Shown in pieces: positions 57,543 through 64,000 of a stretch of DNA of 64,000 nt. The stretch covers positions 1-64,000 of the forward strand of contig NZ_CADCJB010000011.1 in assembly GCF_902801725.1 (NCBI RefSeq), in the 5' to 3' direction. This DNA is from an uncultured Methanobrevibacter sp. Its GTDB lineage: Archaea; Methanobacteriota; Methanobacteria; Methanobacteriales; Methanobacteriaceae. Position 1 is the stretch's first letter. Each line of letters opens with the position of its first letter. Below the pieces are notes generated by a model, which saw only the letters and a program-made list of their open reading frames with translations, ran no database searches and was not told the origin of the DNA. Both the position numbers and the translations under genes were made by a program.

Positions 57543-58634
57543 ATTTTTAATAATAATAAAATATTGTTATTCATATCAATAATTTTTGTTTCTTTAATTG
57601 CTGTAAGTGCAGTAAGTGCTGCTGATAATGTAAATGATACCGTTGCAGTTTCTGACGAAGCAAATATTGTTGCTGTAGAAAATGATAAAATTGTAAGTAT
57701 AGATGATAATGATAAAATTGCAAGTGCGGTTGTTGAAGAATCAGAAGTCATTGCTGCAGATGATGCAGATGAAATAGTAAGTACTGACGATTCTGAAAAA
57801 GAAACTGTTGTATCAAGCGGTTCTTCATTCGGAAACGGTTCCAGCATTGATTTCTCAAAATTGTTTAATGGAACAAGTATAACTTTCGGTAATGGAACAA
57901 GTTTCAATATGTCAAGTTTATTTAATGGGACTACCATAAGTTTCGGTAATGGAACAAGCTTCAATACCTCAAGCTTATTTGGTGCTAATATTACTTTCGG
58001 TAATTCAAGTTTCAATATCTCAAGTTTAATAGGTGGAAATGGAACCTCTTTTGATTTCTCTAAGATTATGGATCTGATGGGTGGTACTCCTAAAGAGTCT
58101 ATTAACGCTACTGATATAAGTAAAGTTTACACTACAAATACTAAATACAAAGTTACTGTCATGAAAGGTAATGAAACTTTAACTACTGGAACTGTTGTGT
58201 TCACTGTTGATAATAAGGAATATACTGGCCATATCGGAAGTGATGGTGTTGCTTCTGTTGTTTTAAAAAATTTAAAACCTGGAAATCATTTTATCATATC
58301 AGAATATGGTGATGTTTTAGTGAAAAATATTATTTCAGTTAAAAAAGCAAATCCTAAATTATATGCTAAAAATAAATCTTTCAAGGTTAAAGCAAAATAT
58401 AAAAAATATGCTGTAGCTTTAAAAACCAATGAGAAAAAAGTTCTTAAAAACACTAAAGTTATTATTAAAGTTAATGGTAAAACCTATTCTGCAAAAACTA
58501 ACGCTAAAGGAATAGCAGTCTTCAAATTAACCAAATTAACTAAAGTGGGCAAATTTTCAGCTACTGTTAAATCTGCAGCTACTGCCTGTTACAAGTCAGT
58601 ATCTAAAAAAGTTACAATTGTTGTTAAAAAATAA
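57543..58634 (+). CDS. Small secreted repeat protein with Ig-like C terminus, apparent ATT start
   Basis: About 363 residues. Reading from ATT 57543 (6 bases after GGAGGT) gives IFNNNKILLFISIIFVSLI then AVSAVSAAD, a complete signal peptide; the first standard start, TTG 57564, is 28 bases from the ribosome-binding site and drops its basic residue. The mature protein has an acidic segment, then three imperfect 18-19-residue repeats (SITFGNGTSFNMSSLFNGT type, DNA period 57 then 54 bp, 57885-58030), an Ig-like domain and a lysine-rich beta domain similar to the end of the 48253-50814 protein. Probably a wall-associated surface protein; function unknown. Confidence 0.72.
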   Translation: MFNNNKILLFISIIFVSLIAVSAVSAADNVNDTVAVSDEANIVAVENDKIVSIDDNDKIASAVVEESEVIAADDADEIVSTDDSEKETVVSSGSSFGNGSSIDFSKLFNGTSITFGNGTSFNMSSLFNGTTISFGNGTSFNTSSLFGANITFGNSSFNISSLIGGNGTSFDFSKIMDLMGGTPKESINATDISKVYTTNTKYKVTVMKGNETLTTGTVVFTVDNKEYTGHIGSDGVASVVLKNLKPGNHFIISEYGDVLVKNIISVKKANPKLYAKNKSFKVKAKYKKYAVALKTNEKKVLKNTKVIIKVNGKTYSAKTNAKGIAVFKLTKLTKVGKFSATVKSAATACYKSVSKKVTIVVKK

Positions 58635-58654
58635 ATTTTTTTCAGTTGTATTAA

Positions 58655-58691
58655 GTTTTGAGTTTAATACTCAAAACCATCTATTTTTTTT
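58655..58691 (+). terminator. Intrinsic terminator after the small secreted protein
   Basis: GTTTTGAGT (58655-58663) and ACTCAAAAC (58669-58677) form a perfect 9-bp stem with a 5-base loop, followed by CATCTA and eight Ts. It separates two convergent genes. Confidence 0.7.
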
Positions 58692-58694
58692 TAA

Positions 58695-58934
58695 TCATAC
58701 TTTGTGAGCGGTAATTATTGTAAAGCTGCTTGAATTGATGGTGATTGTACAGTCATCAGCATCGACATAATAATTTTTGCCTTCTTTTCTAACGGTGGAA
58801 TTGTCCTGTTTAAGTTTGGAAATGCAATATTCGACAGGTTCCTCATTGATTTTCAAATTTTTTTGTATTCTGCTAATTCCCATTTCAGTCGTATGGATTT
58901 TTTCAATATTTTCCAAAAGTGTTTTCTTGTGCAT
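58695..58934 (-). CDS. DUF3781 family protein
   Basis: A 79-residue protein matching the small DUF3781 family: KTLLENIEKIHTTEMGISRIQKNL at the N terminus and [15 protein letters not shown] at the C terminus are the typical ends. Function unknown. The family is scattered among anaerobic bacteria and a few methanogens, which suggests lateral transfer (inference). It is divergent from the ABC exporter genes, with 73 bp between start codons. Confidence 0.8.
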   Translation of the reverse strand: MHKKTLLENIEKIHTTEMGISRIQKNLKINEEPVEYCISKLKQDNSTVRKEGKNYYVDADDCTITINSSSFTIITAHKV

Positions 58935-59007
58935 TTCAATACCTCATTTTTGCATCTTGGTAAATAGTATAATTAGTTATTTATATATTACAACCTAATT
59001 AATTATT

Positions 59008-60139
59008 ATGTCATTTTTAAAATTCATTCTTAAAAATCCTAAAATTCATTCTTAAAAATCCGTTCAGGAGAAAGAACAGTGCAATACTGGCCATTGTGGG
59101 CATTGCAATAGGTATTATTGTCATTGTTGCTCTTGGTGGAATTACTGAAGGTTTGGTAAATACCTTTGAAGATACTATTCATGCGGGAGGTGCTGATTTT
59201 ACAGTTTCCGGTAAGGAAACGGGGGATTCCGCTTACGGAACCAATACAATCGATGCGAATTGGACAGAAAAAATAGCTAATGTCAGTGGCGTTGATGAAG
59301 CATTTCCAATCTATGTTGTGCTGACATCGGTCGGAGATGATTATATGAATACTCTGATTGGTATTGATCCGAACGGTACTGCTCTTGCAGACATTTCAAT
59401 GAAAGAAGGCAGAATTTTTGAAGATAATTCTTCTGAAGCCATTTTGGGTGAAATCTATGCTGAAGACAATAACTATTCTGTGGGTGATACTATTGACATC
59501 GACAGGGAAGAATTTGAAGTCGTTGGAATCTATGAAACCGGTGACCAGAATATGGCCGGTGGAGTGTTTACATCAATTTCCAAGGTCGGAGATCTGATGG
59601 ATGATGAGGATTCAATTTCAAACATTTATGTCAAGGTAAATAAGGGGGAGGATCCTCAAACTGTTGCTGATAGGATAGATAAGCAATATGGAGATAACAT
59701 TACAACTGTCACTTCAGTAATGGAGATGACTCAGATGGCCGACATGCTGAACATGCTTCAGGCATCAACCTGGGCGATTTCACTTCTGGCCATTGTAGTT
59801 GGGGGCCTTGGCATTATCAATACGATGTTGATGTCAGTTTTTGAAAGAACCCGTGAAATAGGTGTTTTGAAAGCTGTCGGATGGTCCAATAGAAAGATTC
59901 TGACCATGATTGTCGGGGAGTCATTGGTAATCACTATTGTCTCAGCCATTATCGGTTCGCTGATTGGTTTTGCAGCATGTACTCTTTTAGGTCCTCAAAT
60001 GGGTATTGAACCGTTATTCACTCCTAAAATATTCATCCAGGCATTTGCAATAGCTATTGTTGTTGGAATAATTGGCGGAATATATCCTGCTTTAAAAGCG
60101 GTCAGGCTTCCTCCAACAGAGGCATTGAGGTATGAGTGA
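59008..60139 (+). pseudogene. MacB/FtsX-type ABC exporter permease, frame broken by a 22-bp duplication
   Basis: The permease body (residues equivalent to 30-375) is intact: first helix IVGIAIGIIVIVALGGI, an extracellular MacB-type domain, then three helices with ISLLAIVVGGLGIINTMLMSVFERTREIGVLKAVG, the FtsX signature. The N terminus is broken. ATG 59008 opens MSFLKFILKNP but stops at 59031 because AAAATTCATTCTTAAAAATCC is present twice (59019 and 59041, period 22). Removing one copy restores MSFLKFILKNPFRRKNSAIL joined to the helix. Coding potential as it stands begins only at GTG 59096. Partner ATPase follows after 9 bp. Confidence 0.88.
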
Positions 60140-60148
60140 GGTGAAAAA

Positions 60149-60847
60149 ATGAATGTTGTTGATATGAAAAAAGTATATAAAAGCTATGAGGATGGCAAAA
60201 TCAAGGCATTAAATGGGATTGACCTCACAATAACTGAAGGGGAATTCGTATCTATCATTGGTCCGTCAGGTTCGGGAAAGTCAACATTGCTGAATATGTT
60301 AGGAGCATTGGACATTCCGGATTCCGGCAGCATCACTGTTGCAGGCAGGGATTTATCCTCCAATAAAAAGTTAAATGAATTTCGGGCAAAGGAGATTGGA
60401 TTCATTTTCCAACTTCATAATTTGATTCCAAATATCTCAGTTGCGGAAAATATTGAAATTCCGATGTATACTCAAAAAATGTCCTCCAAGGAAATGAGAA
60501 GCAGGGCATTGAAACTGTTGGATGATGTCGGTCTTGGGGACAAGGCGGACATCAAGCCCAATAAGTTGTCCGGCGGTGAACGTCAAAGGGTGGCAATCGC
60601 CCGAGCACTTGCAAATGATCCATCAATAATATTGGCAGATGAACCCACAGGATCACTAGATTCAAAGACAAGTAATAAAATCCTTAAGCAATTAATTGAT
60701 TTGCATGATACTAAGAATGTAACATTGATAATTGTAACTCATGATATGGATGTGGCCAAACTTGCAGACCGAGTTATCGAAGTTTTGGATGGTGAGATAA
60801 TATCTGCCGGTGATGACTCATTAATTAACAGTAAAATTGATGTTTAG
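60149..60847 (+). CDS. ABC exporter ATP-binding protein (LolD/MacB type)
   Basis: A 232-residue ATPase. Walker A GPSGSGKST, Q-loop FIFQLHNLIPN, signature LSGGERQRVAIARAL, Walker B IILADEPTGSLD and switch His in VTHDMD, the LolD/MacB subgroup. It powers the FtsX-type permease encoded just upstream; substrate unknown (lipoprotein-like, peptide or drug export in relatives). GAGGTG precedes the ATG. If the permease is truly broken this ATPase would lack its partner. Confidence 0.93.
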   Translation: MNVVDMKKVYKSYEDGKIKALNGIDLTITEGEFVSIIGPSGSGKSTLLNMLGALDIPDSGSITVAGRDLSSNKKLNEFRAKEIGFIFQLHNLIPNISVAENIEIPMYTQKMSSKEMRSRALKLLDDVGLGDKADIKPNKLSGGERQRVAIARALANDPSIILADEPTGSLDSKTSNKILKQLIDLHDTKNVTLIIVTHDMDVAKLADRVIEVLDGEIISAGDDSLINSKIDV

Positions 60848-61231
60848 GTTGATATCTATTCATCATTTATCTTTTTTTAAGTTATTTTTTCTTTAATTTG
60901 TATTTATCTTTAATACGATACTGTATTTTTGGTTTTGTGGAGGTTATTCTCTAATTTAATGGTTTAAATGAACAAATTAAATATTTGAAATTTGTTTTTT
61001 TTTTATAATTCTATCTTGAAAAAATTCATTCGTGATAAAATGTAACTATAATAACATATTTTCAATATGTTATTTTTTTAGAAATTGTTCTTGCATTGTA
61101 ATATTGTTTTATTTTATTAATATTGTTTTTACTCAATAATATTGCTTTTATTTCTAACAAAAACCTTATTAAACTCTTTATTTAAAATATTATTGAATTT
61201 TATTTTTTTAAATAAAAAATGAGGTTTTATT
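60848..61231 (+). promoter_or_regulatory. AT-rich promoter region of rhuM with three 19-bp direct repeats
   Basis: No gene. Three direct repeats TAATATTGTTTT, TAATATTGTTTT and TAATATTGCTTT begin at 61099, 61118 and 61137, exactly 19 bp apart. They end about 75 bp before the rhuM start, upstream of a likely TATA (CTTTATTTAAAATATT). The regular phasing (near two helical turns) suggests a cooperative operator. ATGAGGTTTTATTATG supplies GAGG before ATG 61232. Confidence 0.55.
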
Positions 61232-62248
61232 ATGCAAGAAGAATATAAATTTCAGAAAACTTTGTTGTATGTGGGTGATGAAGGAGAAGTTTCATTGGAT
61301 GTGATTGTTGACCAAGAGGGGGAAACATTTTGGGCAACTCAAAAAACAATGGCTGAATTGTTCAATGTAAAAAAGAATACAATAAATTACCATCTTAAAA
61401 ATATTTTTGATGATGGTGAGTTAAACCACAATTCAGTTGTTCAAAAAATTCGAACAACTGCTTCTGATGGGAAATCATATAAGAATAATTTCTATAATCT
61501 TGATGTTATTATATCTGTAGGTTACAGAGTAAACTCTAAAAATGCAACAAGATTCAGAATATGGGCTACACAGCAATTAAAAGAACTAATCATTAAAGGA
61601 TTTGTTTTAGATGATGAACTGTTGAAAAATGGTTCAAGATTTGGCATTGACTATTTCAACCAGCTGCTTGAAAGGGTAAGGGACATTAGGTCATCTGAAA
61701 GAAGATTCAATCAAAAAATCACAGACATCTATGCTACGAGCTTTGATTACAAAAAAGATGCTCAGGTAACTCGTGACTTCTTTGCAACGGTTCAAAACAA
61801 ATTGATATATGCAGTTAGCGGTCACACTGCAGCTGAAATAATTGCAGATAGAAGTGATAGCGAAAAAATCAACATGGGATTGACAAATTGGAGCAATCCA
61901 AATGGCAAAATCATTTTGAGTGATGTTGTTATATCTAAAAATTATCTGAACGAAAGAGAATTAAAACGCTTGAATTCTTTGGTTGACGGATTTTTAACTC
62001 TTGCAGAGTCCAGAGCATTAAATGAGATTCCAATGGCTATGAAAGATTGGAAAAAAGTATTGGATGGCTATATTGATTTAAATCTTTTGCCTATTTTGGA
62101 AGGTAAAGGTAAAATTTCATCAAATGATGCTCAAAAAATTGCAAAGGAAGAATACGACAAATTCAAAGTGATTCAAGATAGAAATTATCAATCAGATTTT
62201 GATAAGTTAATAATAGATATAAAAAGAATTGAAGGTTTTGATGTTTAG
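61232..62248 (+). CDS. RhuM family protein
   Basis: A 338-residue protein of the virulence RhuM family. N-terminal HTH-like segment (WATQKTMAELFNVKKNTINYHLKNIF), then VVQKIRTTASDGKSYKNNFYNLDVIISVGYRVNSKNATRFRIWATQQLKE, the RhuM/KilA-like core, and a C-terminal region with VSGHTAAEIIADRSDSEK. RhuM genes occur in bacteria and archaea, often beside mobile elements or restriction systems; biochemical function is unknown. Its neighbours here are housekeeping genes, so it looks like an isolated acquired gene (inference). Converges with DUF357, overlapping by 4 bp. Confidence 0.86.
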   Translation: MQEEYKFQKTLLYVGDEGEVSLDVIVDQEGETFWATQKTMAELFNVKKNTINYHLKNIFDDGELNHNSVVQKIRTTASDGKSYKNNFYNLDVIISVGYRVNSKNATRFRIWATQQLKELIIKGFVLDDELLKNGSRFGIDYFNQLLERVRDIRSSERRFNQKITDIYATSFDYKKDAQVTRDFFATVQNKLIYAVSGHTAAEIIADRSDSEKINMGLTNWSNPNGKIILSDVVISKNYLNERELKRLNSLVDGFLTLAESRALNEIPMAMKDWKKVLDGYIDLNLLPILEGKGKISSNDAQKIAKEEYDKFKVIQDRNYQSDFDKLIIDIKRIEGFDV

Positions 62249-62487
62249 ATGATTCCATGAATCATCCTTAAAGCATCCAGTAATCCGTGGCTGTATTCGA
62301 TGCAACCGAATGCAGTCCTCATGTCTCCTTTTTCAAGATAATATTTTGAATCGTTCCAGTAGTCAATGGCTCTGTCATAGACTTCTTTTTCTTTTCCTTC
62401 AAAGGTAATGTCTGCTACCTGATTCAAGTTTCTCTCTAATTTTGCAATATCCTTTGCTATCTTTTCGGGACTTTCCAGTTCAGTCAT
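62245..62487 (-). CDS. DUF357 domain protein
   Basis: An 80-residue helical protein of the archaeal DUF357 family: EKIAKDIAKLERNLNQV, DRAIDYWNDSKYYLEKGDMRTAFGCIEYSHGLLDALR. Function unknown; the family is predicted helical and is often next to lipid or membrane genes. It overlaps the upstream inositol-phospholipid synthase by 8 bp and is co-transcribed with it. Confidence 0.87.
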   Translation of the reverse strand: MTELESPEKIAKDIAKLERNLNQVADITFEGKEKEVYDRAIDYWNDSKYYLEKGDMRTAFGCIEYSHGLLDALRMIHGII

Positions 62488-63049
62488 TCAATTGCCTCCA
62501 AACATGCACGATTCTTTGTCCGACGGTGAAGTAGGATAATATTACAAGTATGTAAATGGTGTAGGTAAAGTAAATGTCTCCTGCAAAAAATCCGATTAAT
62601 GACCCAATCATTAAAATGATCATACGGACTGCCCTTTCTGCAATTCCAATATTGCATTCAACTCCCTGTGATTCTGCTCTTGCCCTAACATAGCTTACAC
62701 AAATCGCTGAATGGATTGCCAAAACGCCAACAAACCAGTCACAGTATCCTCCAAATATTATTCCAATGTATATGATTGCATCTGCGAACCTGTCCATTGT
62801 AGAGTCCAGAAATGCACCAAATTTGGATGACCTGTTATGGTATCGTGCAACAGCTCCATCAATAACATCCAAAAGTCCTGAAAGTAATATGGCTACTGTT
62901 CCTAGGATTAATATATGATGTGCATATCCATAAGCTGCAACAACTGCAACAAATGGAGATATTACTGTTACAATATTTGGGTTTATGTTTAAGTTTCTAG
63001 CAATGGGGTTCAATATTTTTGTTAAAAAGGGTCTTAGACTTTGAAGCAT
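62480..63049 (-). CDS. Archaetidylinositol phosphate synthase (CDP-alcohol phosphatidyltransferase)
   Basis: A 189-residue membrane enzyme joining CDP-archaeol and inositol-1-phosphate. The CDP-alcohol motif is DVIDGAVARYHNRSSKFGAFLDSTMDRFAD (DGxxAR...GxxxDxxxD), with about six hydrophobic helices. Length and NPNIVTVISPFVAVVAAYGY match the archaeal AIP synthase subgroup; other head groups are possible. Divergent from sua5 across a TATA-rich 47-bp gap. Confidence 0.85.
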   Translation of the reverse strand: MLQSLRPFLTKILNPIARNLNINPNIVTVISPFVAVVAAYGYAHHILILGTVAILLSGLLDVIDGAVARYHNRSSKFGAFLDSTMDRFADAIIYIGIIFGGYCDWFVGVLAIHSAICVSYVRARAESQGVECNIGIAERAVRMIILMIGSLIGFFAGDIYFTYTIYILVILSYFTVGQRIVHVWRQLND

Positions 63050-63096
63050 AATTTATATATAAATATTTCATCTAATATAATTGTTAGGTAATTAAA

Positions 63097-63678
63097 ATGA
63101 AGGTATTAAAAACCAGTATTGATGCGGCGGATGAAAAGATTATTGATGAAGCTATTCAGGTTTTATCAGATGGTGGTGTGATATTATATCCAACCGATAC
63201 GGTTTATGGGTTGGGGGCCAATATTTTCAATAATGATGCTGTTAGAAGAGTTTTTGAAATTAAGCAAAGAAGTTTTTTAAAGCCGCTTTCTGTATTGGTT
63301 AGTGATGTCAGGGCCATGGATCTTGTTGCAATAATTCCAAATAGGCAAAAAGAAATCATCAGGGAGTATCTTCCAGGACCGTATACATTTATTTTAAAAA
63401 AAGAAAATATTGTTCCAAGAGTGATAACAAGCGGCTCTTCATATGTTGGCGTAAGGGTTCCGGACAATGAAATTTCTCGAAGGCTGGCCAGCCTGTTTCC
63501 AATAACAACTACAAGTGCAAATATTTCCGATGATGAGATTTTATCAAATCCTCGAGAAATCCTGGAGCAGCTGGGATGTGATGTTGATTTGGTCATTGAC
63601 GTCGGTGATTTAAAATCAAATCACGCATCAGCTATTGTTGATTTGTCCCAGCCCAATCCAAAAATTGTCAGAAGGTAG
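63097..63678 (+). CDS. L-threonylcarbamoyladenylate synthase (Sua5/YrdC)
   Basis: Makes threonylcarbamoyl-AMP for t6A37 of ANN-reading tRNAs. The 193-residue protein is the YrdC domain alone: VILYPTDTVYGLGANIFN, KPLSVLVSD, PGPYTFILKK, VGVRVPDN and TTSANIS, the substrate-binding set. The Sua5 C-terminal domain found in longer members is absent. TATA (TTTATATATAAAT, 63052-63064) lies about 35 bases upstream. Confidence 0.93.
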   Translation: MKVLKTSIDAADEKIIDEAIQVLSDGGVILYPTDTVYGLGANIFNNDAVRRVFEIKQRSFLKPLSVLVSDVRAMDLVAIIPNRQKEIIREYLPGPYTFILKKENIVPRVITSGSSYVGVRVPDNEISRRLASLFPITTTSANISDDEILSNPREILEQLGCDVDLVIDVGDLKSNHASAIVDLSQPNPKIVRR

Positions 63679-63839
63679 AAATATTAATCCGTCCGGTATT
63701 CAACAATTAAAAAGCTATCATCCTCACAATAAGTGGGAATTAATATTATAATTTTCTGTTTATTCGTAATTCAGTTCGATTTAATCTATTTCAATCGTTG
63801 ATTCAAAGATTAATATATCATGAAAATCAATATTGTATC

Positions 63840-64000
63840 ATGAAAGTATTGGCTAATTTTGAAGATAATCACAAAGTCCTATCCGATTCGGCACTGGATG
63901 ACCTTTTGGGCGGAGGTTTTGAAAAAGGTACAATAACTCAGATATTTGGTCCGCCAAGTTCGGGTAAAAGCAATATAACATTGTCACTGGCAGTCAATGT
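63840..64000 (+). CDS. radB: RadB recombinase paralogue (3' truncated by window edge)
   Basis: Only 53 codons are in the window: a start KVLANFEDNHKVLSDSALDD followed by LLGGGFEKGTITQIFGPPSSGKSNI, with Walker A GPPSSGKS. The opening GGGFEKGTITQIFGPP is the archaeal RadB pattern, a RadA-like protein lacking the N-terminal HhH domain. The upstream ATG at about 63820 is out of frame with an early stop, so ATG 63840 is used. Confidence 0.85.
   Translation, partial: MKVLANFEDNHKVLSDSALDDLLGGGFEKGTITQIFGPPSSGKSNITLSLAVN

Overview
This AT-rich window is from a methanogenic archaeon of the order Methanobacteriales, most likely Methanobrevibacter or a close relative. Evidence: archaeal information-processing genes (Spt5, TFE, pelota, Cdc48, P0-type L10, RadB, an ArcS-like protein), methanogen-specific genes (a methanogenesis marker 8/DUF2099 protein, a CofE-like F420 ligase homologue, HypC), a MraY-like/MurG-like pair of the kind used for pseudomurein, and a giant adhesin-like protein. 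AT-rich intergenic DNA has archaeal TATA boxes, and ribosome-binding sites are GGAG/GGTGAT-like. I saw no CRISPR array, insertion sequence, rRNA or intact prophage.

Layout. 1-10.2 kb: 3' part of a giant surface adhesin (beta-helix repeats, then Ig-like repeats, then a membrane anchor). 10.5-19.3 kb: DUF92 protein, phosphoglycerate mutase, a GlmM-type mutase, a rubredoxin gene on the minus strand, then a tight plus-strand run of GlmU-like enzyme, gamma-carbonic-anhydrase fold protein, HisC, radical-SAM activase and an ASCH-TPR protein. 19.4-30.1 kb: mostly minus strand (second phosphohexomutase, OB-fold membrane protein, DNA ligase, ThiC, Cdc48, prephenate dehydrogenase), with marker protein 8 and an exonuclease on plus. 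30.2-43.1 kb: pelota, two pseudomurein-type lipid-cycle enzymes, a disulfide oxidoreductase, HypC, an ACT regulator, tRNA-Ile, Fe-S assembly factor, ArcS-like protein, HD protein, TFE, then two surface-sugar genes (DegT aminotransferase, CapD-like dehydratase), a CofE-like protein and a pyruvate-kinase-C-like protein. 43.2-55 kb: ftsZ-secE-spt5-L11-L1-L10-L12, then alaS and thiI, with a secreted zinc-hydrolase/Ig-like protein placed between L12 and alaS. 55-64 kb: tRNA-Leu, fructose-bisphosphate aldolase/phosphatase, a small secreted repeat protein, DUF3781, a broken ABC exporter, RhuM, DUF357, an inositol-phospholipid synthase, Sua5 and the start of radB.

How the genes fit together. PGM/PMM mutases, GlmU, the CapD/DegT pair and the MraY/MurG-like pair supply activated sugars and lipid-linked intermediates for the cell surface; the adhesin and two secreted proteins decorate it. 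ApgM and the FBP aldolase/phosphatase serve glycolysis/gluconeogenesis. The central block is the conserved translation/secretion/division operon.

Most notable: (i) L11 and L12 both carry internal frame-breaking deletions in the same operon, most likely assembly or sequence error but needing a check; (ii) a 22-bp tandem duplication breaks the ABC permease; (iii) a palindrome resembling the Pyrococcus Phr heat-shock operator lies between the Cdc48 promoter and gene; (iv) perfect inverted repeats lie at the fbp and tRNA-Ile promoters; (v) three 19-bp direct repeats precede rhuM; (vi) a secreted gene appears to start at ATT.
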